A program made the position numbers and the translations under genes. From positions 17,855,748 through 17,919,747 of the forward strand of contig NC_083651.1 of assembly GCF_963576545.1 (NCBI RefSeq): a stretch of 64,000 bases of DNA, given 5' to 3'. Origin of the DNA: Limanda limanda. Lineage: Eukaryota > Chordata > Actinopteri > Pleuronectiformes > Pleuronectidae. This document shows, piece after piece, positions 22,136 to 35,200 of this stretch. The notes below the pieces were generated by a model. That model worked only from the letters and a program-made list of their open reading frames with translations, ran no database searches and was not told the origin of the DNA. The number at the start of each line of letters is the position of its first letter. Within the stretch, counting starts at the first letter, position 1.

Positions 22136-24340
22136 TGACTTTGTAGTTCTCAGCTTGATTTTCTACAACTTTTGGAAGTGGCCAACAAAACCCCCAGATC
22201 AGAGCCAAATCAGCGTTTGATCCGCAATCGCCAATCGCTTCTAAGACTCGATTTGAGGGGTTCATCTACACATCGTCTCCTCCGATTACCAGATAGAGGT
22301 GGTATTAAGAAGAATTAATATCTACTGCAAAACTCCATTAACTCAACAACAAATCACAAAGCAGAACAATAAAAAGAAAACACAACTGCAATTTCTGGAT
22401 ATCCTTTCTCTTAAAACGACGGGCAGGTCTTCTGTCCAATCAGCAACGAGCCTTGTTGATAGCAGGTTCCCCCCTTTTCTGTCAGAAGTTAATGCCGTTG
22501 CGTTTTCTTATTTTGTCGTGTTCTCTTATATGTGGCTTGGATTTGCACCTCAGGGCCACCGTAGAACTTGTCATTAGTGTCTCATTCCTAGTGTTTGACT
22601 TATTTTTTAATTCCTACTTGAGAGCACATCCTGTGTTCTGCATCAGTTCTTGTACCTGTTGCAGCTGACGGACAGAAGTGCAACACCAGTGAGAAGGAGT
22701 AAACAAAGTTAACATGTGCAATATCAGCTGTCCTCCTCAATTGACTAATATCCTCTCTCCTGTTCTGCCGCTGCCTCGTTGTTTCCCTTCCTCTTTGTTC
22801 TCTCCGCTCTGTCTCTCCCTCCGGGTTTTGAGTGACACTACAGTTCTGCTTTATATCTCCTGAATTCAGCTGCTGCCGCTGCCTCACAGGCGCTCACACA
22901 TTCTTGCACACATTTTAATACATAAAACAATGTCAGCGGGAAGGCTTTTGGTGGCGTCCCGCTCCTCTGTGTATTGTGTGATCTTGGCTGTATTAGAGGG
23001 AAACCTCTGCAGTCACACCTATTCAGTCACGCTCTCGCTCTCGCTCCCTCTCCTCTAGCCCTGCCAGAAAATTGAATTTTTGACTGCTGTTGTTTTCTGT
23101 GATGTCCCTGTCCCAGATAAATCACTCACATCCCTCGGCGGATACACATATACACACAGGAGTGCGGCTGAATTGGGCTTTTTAATGCCAACACAATTGT
23201 TTTGTTGACAACTTCTTATAACAGTTGACGACTGATGTTCAATATCCTCTGTATGTTTCCATTAGACCTGTCAGTTTTTCCAAAAATCCCTTTCAAATGA
23301 ATATCGAGTGACACACAATTTGTTTTGCATTAATTGGAATGCCATAGCTCAAAGTAAATAGGTAGACCACTTCAAACATTGTGTGTTTCGCTTCTCAACT
23401 TTGAATTCAAAAAGTTGACTGCGGTTCGTATATTAACTTTAACCGTGTATTAATAGATGTTTGAACTTTGAAAGCAAAAGCGACAGCCCTAAGCTACAAG
23501 TAGTCACTGTTTTACATAGATTTGTATTTATGTCAGGGTTTGAAAAACATCTGAAGGAAGAATTATATTTAGAGCTTTCAAGACCTTGAAACCAACCAAA
23601 GCTGGTAATACTTAAGATAGGAGGATGACAAGACAATCTACAATTCTACAATCTGTTGAATGGGGGTCTGGTTAAGTCCATTCATATCACATCCTGCTCT
23701 TACCTGCTGGCCTGTAAATGGTGTGTCAGCTCGGTGTGTAGTGCAGTGAGACTCTGGTGTGCCCCGAGCACTCAGCTCTTACACGACATAAAGTTATTAC
23801 ATACTTTTGACTCTGAGAAGTGTGTGAAACTTGGCCTAGAAAAATATGTCAGTGGACATCACACTCAGCAGAGGGAGTACAGCACTGAATACAGTAGAAC
23901 AGTGTGTGTGTGAAGGTAACACCATGAAGGTGGAGGGGGGGATTAAAGCTTGCATCAAGGCCACAGTGTTTATCTTTGGATTGTGTTCTAAAGCAGTTTA
24001 TATAAGAATTTGCACTTGTCTGTGTGCAGCACTGAGCAGGAGTCAGGACTATCCCAGCTCATACAGACCAGTCAGGCTAAATCCCCACTGTGCTTAATCA
24101 AATGCTGAGGATCATTGAGTTTGAATATCAAGACACACATTTACTTATTTATTGATTATACTTCACAGTGTTGTGTTGTTGTTGTTGTTGTTGGAAAGGT
24201 ATTATAATTACTTGCTCCAGCTGTCTTTGTTGTCAGCGCTGCTTTGTTTAATCCAGATCACGAAAAAATGAGTCACATTGATTTATAAGTAAACATCCTC
24301 CTCTATCACCGAAGCAGTGCTTTGCTATTTGCAGTTTGGA
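22136..24340. other. Intron 1 segment, no gene seen
   Basis: No supported gene. It contains a short (GTT)n run at 24175-24193. Confidence 0.5.
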
Positions 24341-24565
24341 AATGGTAAATGCTTTTTTAAGTCTTGATGACCAGGAAAAGTGCTTTTTAGTACATTTTAT
24401 TGCCATACACACATTCACACAGTGCATCTATGGGCAGCACTTTTTGTTTTCTATAAGGGGCAATCCTAGGGTTCAGTATCTTGCCCAAGGACACTTCAGC
24501 ATGCAGATGGGGAAGCCTAGGATCGAACCGACCAACTTCTGGTTAGCCGGCCCTTTTCACCCTTC
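24341..24565 (-). mobile_element. tRNA-derived SINE, second family (degraded)
   Basis: On the minus strand the head near 24560 has GGTCGGTTCGATCCTAGG, a close Pol III B box. It is followed by the body motif TGTCCTTGGGCAAGATACTG and a tail ending in TGAATGTGTGTATGG and AGCACTTTTC. The body motif recurs at 62695 on the + strand. Limits are approximate and the copy is diverged. Confidence 0.6.
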
Positions 24566-25671
24566 CAGGAATTAAAGGAAACCCTGAATAAATGGGGAGC
24601 CAAGACAAATGCAGATGGCTCAATACAGTGAGCACGAGTCAATAAAGCCGTTTTCAAACATGAACTCAGGCAAATGTCCTGTCATATACTCTATGAACAC
24701 ATCGACATTGGCTTTTATCATCAGAAACTCTAAATTCTCGTTGTCATTCCAAGTTGTTATCTCAGTCTGTGTCTTCTACATGTTCGACATCTTTTCCCGA
24801 AATATTTGTATTCTTCTAGTTTTGAGTTAATATTAGAAACATTCTCAATACGCCCGCTCACTTGCTGTGAATTTTTCCAAATATCTTCCTTTTGTATTCT
24901 CACATGGGCTCACTGAGACATTTCCATGACATTTTACTAAGGGTCTAGCAGGAAAAGTTGTCGGAGTTCAGTGCATGTCAGAATACAGAAAATCACAAGG
25001 TTAGCTTCCTTGTTATCTCCAGTCTGGAAACATCTTGGTTTGAGATGTTCACAGCTAAGTGCTGGAGGAGCTTGTTGAGTCGGTTTTGCACAGTGGTGAT
25101 CCTACATGTCCAAAGTGAACCTTTTTAACATAGCTGGCCTGACAATCTCCAGATCTCAACCCCACTGGGCACCTACATGGGACATTTTGCAATAATGACT
25201 TTTAACTCACAATCCTATTTGCTTTACAGGGCCACGAGCTACACACACTCTTTAAAAAACACATACGTACACATTGAGAAGACAATGGCTTAAATGTCTA
25301 ATTTTAAGATGTGTTGTATTCACACATGACTCGTGTTGATTGAGCTATCTGAAACAGCAGATGGCTCCGAACCCTGCAGATGTTTGTGCGTGTCGCTGTC
25401 GTCAATCGTTAATAAAGATCTCTTGTATTTCATAATTTAATCTTATGACTGGTGTGTGGTTCATGAGGCAGAACAGCGACGCACAGAAACACATGGAGAT
25501 AAAATTGTTTTTGTTTTAATTTAATGACAGACATTGGCTACTGGTACTCTGTAAATGGCTATGTGGGGGTGGGGGGGTGCAGTCTGGTTTCTTCAGACGT
25601 ATGTGTGAGTGAGACATTTAGAGCCTTTCTGGTCTGTGGCTTCCCTGTATGGGGTATCTGAGCTGCCTGTG
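24566..25671. other. Intron 1 segment, no gene seen
   Basis: No supported gene or clear repeat. Confidence 0.5.
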
Positions 25672-25760
25672 TGTGTATGTTTATGTTTGTGTGTGTGTGT
25701 GTGTCCGTGTGTCTGTGTGCATAATTGTGTAAGTGTGTGTGTTTGTGTGTGTGTGTCTGG
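25672..25760 (+). repeat. Interrupted (GT)n microsatellite
   Basis: GT-rich tract with TATG, TCC and TTG interruptions; an old, degraded microsatellite. Confidence 0.85.
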
Positions 25761-27070
25761 GGTGCCTGGCTATCTTTGTTTGACCTGCCAGCCAAATGAG
25801 GTATTTCACATCACCATCCCAGAAGAGCACAGGGAAATATAATAAACTGAACAACTTTAATTAGGACTGACCTGAATACCTTGAAGCGTCCACAGTTGCC
25901 ACAGTAACCATTGTCCAAATCTGTATTTGAATGCTGATATTATTGTTGTTTTATTTCGTATTAAATTGTGACGACAAAAATCCAAAATAGCCCAAGACAG
26001 CCCAGGATGTAATAAATAGTAATCCAACTTTATACCGTGTAAATGCCTTGAGTCCAGCATTTCGTCCAACACCATCTTTTTTTAAACCATAAGTAGCCAT
26101 ATTTGGAGGAGGAGGGGGTGGAGCCTGACTGAGCGCTTAAGGAAAGTGCACACCCATCTACATTTGGGACATGTATCCATTGGACAGCACTAGCAGTCAA
26201 TCACATGGGATGAAACTAGTACTTAAACATTTATTATTGTCCATTTTGCTCCAAATGGGACCATAATTCACAAAAACTTCTTAAACTCCTTAAACTTAAA
26301 AGGATTCGGGCACTTTGACTAATCTTTTGCTTACGACCATGTGTATATACAGTGTTTGCTTAAAACAACACAAGTCATCGGAAAAGACTGTCTGAAATAA
26401 CACAATTGAGAAGATGACCCCCCCAAAACTGAGTACCAGATATGACAAAGAAAACAGGCTTATCACAATAATGTCAGACGATAACAAGCTCCTCTCCCTG
26501 TCCTCCCTGTGGAGAACTTGTCAGTTTTCTGAAGTTCAGAGACTGAGCAGCATCCTGGGAATTACTGTCTCGCTCCAGGGCCCCTATCCCATTGTGTTTG
26601 TGTGCGTGTGTTCACCCAGTTTCACTACAGCACAAAGAAATAAGCTTCATCAGAATAAAGCTGTAGACTAGACATCACCTTCAGGTCCCATTTTACCCCC
26701 AAAAAATGAAGTTAAAAATCAGAAATTACTTGAAGTGATTTGACATATTTAGAAAGGGCAAACTTTATTTGCACCTGTGAACTTCATAATCCCTGTCTGG
26801 ATGCACAAGGGCTGAAATCTACAAGTTTCTTTATGAGTTTCATATGAATTAATGTAGTATTTAATGTATTGTTTGGGGTAGGGCAATAACGAATGGTCAT
26901 TTTCAGTATCACTCAACATACTGTCAGTTTTTATAATTCTCAATAAAATGAAAAAATATGTCAAAACCCCCCCCCCCAGAGTCTGAAGTGACATTACTAA
27001 ACTGCTTGTTGGTTTTTACTTTCAACCAAAAATGTAAAAGTGTGTCAGTTACAAACAGAACCCATGACAC
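25761..27070. other. Intron 1 segment, no gene seen
   Basis: Holds an 11-C run at 26967-26977 and no supported gene. Confidence 0.5.
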
Positions 27071-27240
27071 AACTCTCACTGAGGTGTTGACAGCGTGCAG
27101 GAGTTTTGTCACTCATCAGCCTCTGAAGAGCGAACACCACCTGAGGTCACTTCCATGTGTATGAACATCTGTGGTGATTCTCCCACACTCACACACAGCT
27201 CTGTGACTATTTACCGCTCCGACTCTCCCAGCGTATCACG
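27071..27240 (+). repeat. Direct repeat D, copy 1 (~170 bp)
   Basis: Matches 29205-29377 over its full length with few differences: GAGGTGTTGACAGCGTGCAG, GTCACTTCCATGTGT, CTCCCACACTCACACACAG and CAGCGTATCAC are all shared. The copies are about 2.1 kb apart in the same orientation. It may be a segmental duplication or a dispersed element. Confidence 0.8.
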
Positions 27241-28416
27241 TTACAAATTAACAACCTTGCTATGCAGCTTAAAATGATTTATTAACAAGATAAAAAAGCT
27301 GCAGATTAGTTATATTCTTGATAAATCTGTTTTGACTAATGCAGCATTGGTCATGAATAAACTTGATTTTTAAAACTCTGCGACAGGGACACCAGACAAG
27401 GCCTCTTCACTCTGCTTCCCCGAGGCTGAGCAGACAAAACTGGGCCGGAGTGAATCGGAACAAATTGGAAGAGAGGCGACAGACGTGTACACGAGCCGAG
27501 GTGTCTATATTTTCATTGAACTAACCCCCCTTTTTATTCCGTTAAAACTGAATTACCGTTAAACTCGCCCCTTGCAGCGGAATTGGGTTCAATCCGGTCT
27601 GATCAGATTCAGTCTGCTTTAATTCACCCCCAGCTCCTCCTCGTCTCTCCGTACAGTCTTCATCTGTCCAGTATAATCTACTTCTGGATAATCCACTAAT
27701 TCACCATAATCAGTTTGGGAAACCCACATGATCCAGTTCAGTTCAATATAATCCCATTTCAGTCCGGTCTTATCTGGTTCAGACTAGCTGGGTTCAGATA
27801 GTGAGGATGTGGATGTGTCAGTGGTCCCAGTGCTCGCTTGCTCTCTCTCTTTCTTTCTCTCTCTCTCTCTCTCTCTCTGCATGAACGAGGTTATGATTGA
27901 ACCACTAAGTGGACAGATGGAGGAAGGTGTGTGTGTCTGTCTGCGTGTGTCCGTCTGCACCAGCAGTAGCATCCCCTCGCTTTGTGGTTTTGGCCAGACT
28001 AATCACACACGCACACACACACACACACACACGCACACACACGCAGATACACAAGCAGACACACACACAGTTTACTACAATCTATTTAAACACAAGTGTG
28101 TCTGACCACAGTCTGCAGTGCGCCTCTATAGTAAATATACAGCATGTGTGTGCGTATGGGATCGCTGTCGGTTTCATGCACCTCAGACTGACTGGACCAC
28201 AATTATGGCTCCAATCTTTTCTCCCTGCTGTATTTCTGGCAACCGGTCGGTGAGGCACCCGAGTGAAACTCATCAAACTTTCTCTTTCTGTCCGTTTGGC
28301 CCGTAAAGAGCTTTGTGATCGTTAAGGGACAAAACGAGGTAGTGAGGTAGATATACTCAGAGCTGAGGCAGTTCGGTGACCCAAACTCCCCCCTCTCTCA
28401 CTCTCACTCTCTCTCC

Positions 28417-28451
<35 letters not shown>

Positions 28452-28732
28452 GAGCCTTGCAGCTGCTCTGAGCTGTCCTGGGTTAGTGATGTCAGAAAGC
28501 AGCTGCAGTCCAGTGATGACAGTGAGAAACCTCCGATCACCCCCAACGTGACAGAAACACACGCCCCTGATGTTTACCTGTCTTAACTTAACACTTCTGC
28601 TACAGTCAGTTTTAGCTCTGTGTCATCCGAATTGTCTGGAAATAAGGTTTTAACACTTATGTTAACAAAAACTTTTCCCTAAACTCTGTAGTTGTCTTGA
28701 AAGAAAATAGATCTGGCTCTATTCACCTCCCC
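27241..28732. other. Intron 1 segment with CT and AC microsatellites
   Basis: Contains (CT)n at 27839-27878, (AC)n at 28004-28070 and (TC)n at 28391-28448. ORFs over these are low-complexity artefacts. No supported gene. Confidence 0.7.
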
Positions 28733-29036
28733 GAGGGGGCTATGTTTTCACCCCTTACTTGTTGGTTGGTTTGAATTTTTGTTTGTTAGTTAGATTACAC
28801 AAAATCTACAGAATGGGTTACCACGGAACTTGGTGGTAGGATGTGGTTTGGGGTTAGGGAAGAAATTATAACATTTTTGAGGCGGGGGGGGGGGGGGGGG
28901 GTCCAAATCCTTTTTATTTTACATTCTTTAACACTGCGAGACAGGGTTGGATTCAACATTTTCACTCATTTCTCAGAGAATAATTCATGGATCTTGGTGA
29001 AAACAAATTTAATTTTAGGCAGAAACATTTTAAGTG
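28733..29036 (+). repeat. Dispersed repeat family B, fullest copy
   Basis: Runs from CCTCCCCGAGGGGGCTATG through GGAACTTGGTGGTAGGATG to TTTCTCAGAGAATAATTCA and GGATCTTGGTGAAAACAAA. The middle is interrupted by an 18-G run at 28884-28901. It links the 5' signature of the copy at 21886 with the 3' signature of the copy at 8875, showing that they belong to one family. Confidence 0.6.
28884..28901 (+). repeat. Poly-G tract of 18
   Basis: 18 consecutive G inside family B copy; a probable sequencing and length-variation hot spot. Confidence 0.9.
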
Positions 29037-29204
29037 GACTTTTGGCCGTTCCATAAAAAACGAGCGAACACATGGCAGAAAAAACTCCCTTTAACTGGAA
29101 GAAACCTCGAGCAGAACCAGTCTCAATGTGGGTGGACGCCTCGACCAGTTGTAGAGAGGGGACAGAAACGCAAGCCAGGTCAACCCTTAACATAGCTCTT
29201 TAAC
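29037..29204. repeat. Probable interspersed repeat fragment
   Basis: CCCTTTAACTGGAAGAAACC, then GAGCAGAACCAGTCTCA and GCCTCGACCAGTTG. I recall a similar string as widely repeated in fish genomes, but there is no second copy in this window to confirm it. Confidence 0.35.
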
Positions 29205-29377
29205 AACTGATCTCACCGAGGTGTTGACAGCGTGCAGGAGTTCTGTCACTCATCATCCTCTGAAGAGCGAACACCAACTAAGGTCACTTCCATGTGTGTA
29301 AAAATCTGTGGTGACTCTCCCACACTCACACACAGCTCTGTGAATATTCACCGCTCCGACTGTCGCAGCGTATCACA
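29205..29377 (+). repeat. Direct repeat D, copy 2
   Basis: Second copy of the ~170-bp repeat at 27071-27240, same orientation, with scattered point differences. Confidence 0.8.
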
Positions 29378-30778
29378 AAATTTATGCAAAGCCACACAAC
29401 CAGAGCAACCTGCCTAGAGCACAACCGGGCCTCAACGAATTTCACACCATCTGTTTCGCTCCAGAAAATGTATAACTGCCTTTGTGTGGTTAAGGACTGC
29501 ACCTGAGACTCTGCGGAGATGAGTGGGAGAATGGACTTGATTTACCTTTTATATGACAATGGATCTTTTTAATCATAATGGATTGATGGTTCACCTTTTG
29601 GGTGAAGGTAGGACGCTTGGTGGGAACAGATGTTGGGTCAGACTCCTGCTGGGAATGACTGGAGATGGCTTGAAGGAGCAGAATTGACTTGATGCACGGC
29701 TCTGTATTTGACTGCTTTTGTCACAGATAGAAGCAGAGGAGAAGCTGTCTATCTCTTGATTCGTCCTCAGCTGGCTCCTTGACTCAGATCTTCTTCAAGG
29801 CCTTTCTAAAATCCATATTCTACTCTCATTAGTCTGTTGTTCTCTTTAGCTTTCTAGTTGAAACATGTTAACATCACTTTTTAACACGTTTTTTAATTGT
29901 ATATTTGTTCTCTGATTATTTTCTTGCACTTGATCTCCTCTAATCTCTGTGGAGGCAGCAGCAGTTACATCTCCTCTCATTCTTTCTCTCCATCAGCTGT
30001 TAAACGATCATCCTCTCCTGTTGCTGTCCTTCTTTCTCACCTTCTGGGTTTTGATGTGCAGCTCTTCTCGTTACTTTACGGTCTTGTCCTTCTCAGCGAT
30101 TGCTTTTGAGTCCTTGTATGTATCACTACAGATGCATTTTGTGAGAGGATAAGAAGGAGACATACTCTGGACAGCTAATCTGGGTTCATGTAGCAGGCTG
30201 TTGATTGGCTCATTGTTACCATCTGCTCCTTGTGTTATACAGTGCACATGTTTCTGCTTGGGGCAACCTTTGATTGGTAGGCCTTCATCTACTTTGAAAG
30301 ATACTGGATGACATTCTGACAATTGATGTAACACCAGGGGACACCATCATGAAACCAGAAAATTATAAAATATTAATCTCTAGCTGTGAGGTTTTTCTCA
30401 AAGGAAAACACTGGGCAAGTGATTAACAGAGAACATACGTATGCTTTATCAGATAAAACAATCAATTTCACTGTAAAACTTTAATGTTTCTCTCCTTGGG
30501 CCAAATTGATCCTGGAATGGTCCTTTATCCTTTTTCTGCATTATTAAATCATGAAGAAATCCGGAGGCACGCTGGAGCTTACAGACGGCAGCTCGAGAGG
30601 AGCGGCAGAGCTGTGGTGGTTTCTCCATATCTGAGCTTCATTCTGTTGTTTGATAATCAGAGTTTACCCTTTTTGTAATCTAGTTAACTGGACCCCTTAA
30701 AACCAAGATCAACCCCTCGTTCAGCGGAACCTTTTTCAGCTAAAGTGGCTTAAGATGCTGGGATGAAGGTAAAGGGGT
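29378..30778. other. Intron 1 segment, no gene seen
   Basis: No supported gene, RNA or repeat. Confidence 0.5.
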
Positions 30779-31641
30779 TTATGCCAGGTCGACCTTATCG
30801 TTCTCTTTATTCCATATTGTCATGTTCTGGCGTTGGGGACACCGTTGATTCTCTGTCACCTTGTGAAGTTCATGCTGGACATACTTATCAGTCTGTTCTG
30901 CGTTCCTCGCCGCAGCATCACGCTCCTCCTTACTCAGCAGTTTTTCATTTGTTATCAACCTTTTTGTCAACGTAACTTCAGTCCATGTTGCTCCGTCAAT
31001 GCTATTTTCAATGATGATTTTCATTCTGTGGCAAGAGATAGACTGAGGTATTGCTGCCCTTCTGTCTTCTTTCTTTTCCTGCTTTGCCGATTCAGCCTCT
31101 GCTGCTCCCACAGAGCTGTGGTGGATGTCTGCTCCTTCCTTGTGGCTGACAGTTGGTTCCCAACAATCTTGTTTTGCTCAAGTTTGTGGTGATAAGAGCC
31201 GACACCGGTGTCATGGTGCTGTAAACATGATCATGCGAGTTAATACGTCACTTCCTGCCTCTGCCTGCTTGCACCCAGCTGCTCCAACTTTGGCCTCAAT
31301 AATGTGGAGGATTTGCTGCGAAGGCGTCTGTTTGGAGAACCTGCTGCTGAGTTGTGAAAATGTGAAAAGCAAAGTCCAGACCCGATTCTCTGAGTTTTAC
31401 CCGTAGGTCATGTCTGAAAGTTGTTCTTGTTCTTTGACAGAGCTTTGCCTTCCATCTCAAGTCTAGGCTTCTGTGCGTGTGTTTTGAGAAATCCTCTCTC
31501 TTTCTTGTCCTGGAGTTTCTTTCTTTCTGTCAGGAGTTCCCTTTCTTTCATTCTGCCACAGCCTGGTTTTGCAGTTTTCTCCTGATGGGGCTTCTCCTGA
31601 TCCCTTCTAAGAGCCTCATTCCTTTTGGCTGCTTCATCTTT
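30779..31641 (-). pseudogene. Possible decayed coiled-coil coding remnant
   Basis: On the minus strand a 77-codon stop-free block (31641 to 31411, then TGA at 31408-31410) reads as charged, helix-forming sequence, including MKERELLTERKKLQDKKERG. A second open stretch (31111 to 30779, 110 codons from an ATG) includes LLSKEERDAAARNAEQTDKY. The first block reminds me, from memory only, of ciliary proteins with trichohyalin-plectin-homology coiled coils. The blocks are in different frames with stops between them, so nothing functional is encoded. Against it: the + strand of the first block is CT-rich, and CT-rich DNA read backwards gives Lys/Glu-rich peptides by chance. Confidence 0.25.
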
Positions 31642-32015
31642 TCATTCTTACAGTTTCATCTGCTGACAGGTTTTTTCGGCTTTTCTGTTCTGACTATTTT
31701 AGATGTAAGTGCACCCATAACTATCAGCTGTGGTTACTGTAATTTACTTAACTTAATCTGTGGGCTCCAGGGCGCTCGCATACAACCTGCGACTTAACTT
31801 TTTGATTTTGTTTCAATACGGTAAAGACAACATTTGAAAGATCTGAAACATGCTTAAGAAACCATCACTGTGCATTAGGGCTTCTTAACGTCTTCTTCAT
31901 CTGTTGAAACCTTCGTTGTGCACATTCTCAAAACGTTGCAGACGGTCTCTTCTGACTGTTCTTAGTCCCTTGAGCTTGTTACAGGTGAGTGTTAAGTCAT
32001 TATTTTCTGATCTGA
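31642..32015. other. Intron 1 segment, no gene seen
   Basis: No supported feature. Confidence 0.5.
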
Positions 32016-32230
32016 ATTCTTTATAAAAAGATGGTCGACAAGGCTGACCCCCAAAAGTGAAGCCAAAGCATCTCGATTGCCCCCTGGTGGCTGGCTGCAA
32101 TATTGGTCATAAACCCTGCCTCCTCCATGTGAGTGGATAGGACAAGGGCCAAACTTAAACGACAAAGTGCATGCTAAATAAGATTTTCAAAGATGGTTCC
32201 GGTAATTCCAACGGATGCATCTTCAAGTTG
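32016..32230 (+). repeat. Dispersed repeat family A, copy 1
   Basis: Signature AAGTGAAGCCAAAGCATCTC, then CCCCCTGGTGGCTGGCTGCA, AGGTCAT-like and CCTGCCTCCTCCATGT. The same order recurs at 51965 and 59290 and in part at 41725. I recall the family as abundant in percomorph fish but do not know its class. Its core contains a CTCF-like site, listed separately. Confidence 0.65.
32078..32090 (-). promoter_or_regulatory. CTCF-like core motif in family A copy 1
   Basis: The minus strand reads CCACCAGGGGGCA, matching CCASYAGRKGGCR at all 13 positions and close to the commonest vertebrate CTCF site. Confidence 0.4.
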
Positions 32231-35200
32231 CAAGTGGAGACATTTCTTTACATGCTGTCTCTAGTCCCAACAGTGCAACCACACTGTCTATTGCCTCACC
32301 CTGCTGTTTGCAGTGATTAATGCATTGTCAATGATTGATTGACAACCTGACAGTCGGCTGTCCACAAAGTCACTGTTTGGCAGACTTAGATGTTACTCTG
32401 AGCTGAGGATGGAACCCTGGTGCGTATTATGAGTGTCTCTGTCTTTACATTAATCAGTGGTTTATCACAGATAACCTGTCTAAAGACATGTTTTTGGCCA
32501 CAGACTAAGATCCAGTTGGGATTTTACTGCTCTGATATGTACTTTGATATCAACTGTGTTAATGAGGAAATGAAGCAGACAGCCTCTTCAGGCTCAGCAG
32601 GATTGGATGAGACAGAGAGGAACGCATGTTTCTTTTTCAAAAAGAAAACCTTGCCGAAAGCAGGTTTGATTCACTGAGTAAGATACCACAGTAAAGGACT
32701 CTAAGTTTAAAGTCGTCTAAGTTTCTTGAATGGGAAACCCAGAGGCTCCTCCACCTCTGGGGTTAACAAACTCAGAACTTGGCCCCTGGCCTGTGGTGGA
32801 GATATCCTTGTGTTTTTTAAAGTAAGGATTTCTCTGGATTTAGTGTCGGGAGGATTCACCACCATCACCAGGCTGATTGGAAACGCACCCTCCAACCATC
32901 TGCCTGTCCATCTGACACCACAGCCTGTTTCTCCCTCGTCGGGAAATCTTCCCCCTCTTTTGCTCCCAGGGTGTTCTTTATCTCTCTAATAGAAATGCGG
33001 TATATCTGGATATTGTGTAATTTTTTTTAAAATTAAATCCCAGATGAACGTATGCTTCGTTTCACACAGTGGGAAAAGAACAGCATTTTCTCATTAGCGC
33101 ATGTTTGAACATTACTGAGGCAATGGAGAATGAAAGAGGTCTTGAAACCCAGCGTAGTCCCCTGTGAAAAATGGTTCTGTAAATAAACTTGATCTCCGTT
33201 CAGCTCCATCTAAGTTAGTGTTTCTCTAATGTGACCTTTTATCACTGATTATTTCATGTTTTTAGAGTAAATTAAGACCCCCCCCAAACTGCTGAATTCA
33301 TGCATACAAGTGACCTTACAAGTAGTTTGTATATCCATTAAATATCAGCTTTTGGATCTGTTGTCATTATGAAATGCAAATGAGTTGGTACGGCATGCGA
33401 CAAGCTTCAACTCTTCAATTTTCTACTGTATCCGCCTGAGGGACAGAATTGCATCTCAGTATGACATACCAGATAAAGGATGTTCTTTGGTCGATCACTT
33501 TTATGTCACCTCTGACAAAGTTTTAAGAAATTGCAAGATTAATTTAAATGTAACAGCTCATTCACTTTTGATGGGTTCCCAATGTAGTGTTACCAAGTAA
33601 CTAGGTTATGGCAGCCTTCCAGTATCACCACTTTTTATCCCCCCATTTTCTGATTATTCGTGAAATGACTCTTATCTAGTTCCTCATTAAATCGTGACTC
33701 CTATCAAAGTGTTTTTTTTCTTCTTCATAACTAATAGACTTCCTTTATTACAAAGTCCTATCAAGTTTTTTCATTAAACATGACTCTTATCAAGCTCAAG
33801 GCGGGTTGATTCCAAGAAAATTGAAAGATAAAGTGTATAATAGATCTGCAGCCTGTGATGATGTTCCTTCATGTACAGCAACCCAAGCTGCATTTGACCA
33901 GGAATTATCCAGAGCCCTGCTGACGGCTACCGTAAGAAAACAAAACCAAAACCAGCTGGAAAGGAAGTATTAACACAACAGAAGCTTTAGAAACTAAACA
34001 GGTTACCTAGTTTTTAAATTAACGTAATACAAAGTGCATTGGATAGAAAATAAAAGTGCAAATATCAAATCAAGCCAGGCTCCCTACTGTTTAGGCTCTT
34101 AGGGTGTGTGCATGGTCGCTGAGCTCATGACTCCAAAAGCCAATAACATGGATCAAAACTATAGTTTTTTATTGATCATATACTCATGTATATTAAAAAT
34201 TAATCAACACATGTTTTCTTGTATTTCAGTTTTTTTCCTGCTGCCCCTAAAATATTTCAAACTATACATTCTGTTTGCCATTTCATCCCAGTATAAGTCA
34301 TAGTAGGCTACAGTCCAGATTTGGGATGGACGGGTGCCGTATTGCTGACCTGTCACACACAGACTGTGGAAGGGGGGGGGCACTGACAGCTGCACACTCA
34401 ACTGCAAGACTCAGTGGCTCCATGAGAGAGAGACCTAGACAGACAGAGAGAGTGAGGGAGAGAGAGGAGAGAAAGGATATCAGCGGATCAGATTTCTCTC
34501 TGTCTCCCTCTTGCTATCAGTGAGGTGTTATCTGACCCACTGCGGCCTGATACATCTGTCCTATTTGTCTCCCTATCTTTCTTTTTTTTTGTTCAATGTC
34601 TGTCTCTCTCCCTTTCCCCCTCTCTTCTCCCAGTAGGCGACTTTTCCTCCATCCTTCATCTGGCCCACTTCCCAGTCACGCTCCCCTACAACACATTGGT
34701 GTGTGTATTTAAGAAGCAGGATTTTGACAATGATGTTTGCCAAAATAAAGGTTTAATCTCTTTTAAACAGAACTATAACCTATGTGCACGCACACACACA
34801 CACACACACACAGTTAATCTGCTCCCTATCGTCACAAAATCCATCTATTTTCAGAGGAATAGATTCATTGGCACAAATTAAACAGGGTTGGACAAAAAAA
34901 ACAAACATTCCATAAATAATATTGTATTGCTTAATGAAGCTTGTGCTTATTTTAATTATATTGGATTGAAATACTGTTTATTCTAAGGCTTTATGTTCTC
35001 ATTATTTTGCCCACCTGTGTTTCTTGGCTAGAAATCCAAAGAGATCAAGCTCATCTGATTGTCTGACATGAGGTCGGCTTGGATGACAAGTGTGTGTCTT
35101 GTGTGTGTAGATGTCTGCAACATTTTTAGGCTTATTTGCGCTGCCTTTCCGTATGAAGAGAGATACGTCTGTTTCGAATTATGTCACCGACCATGTACCT

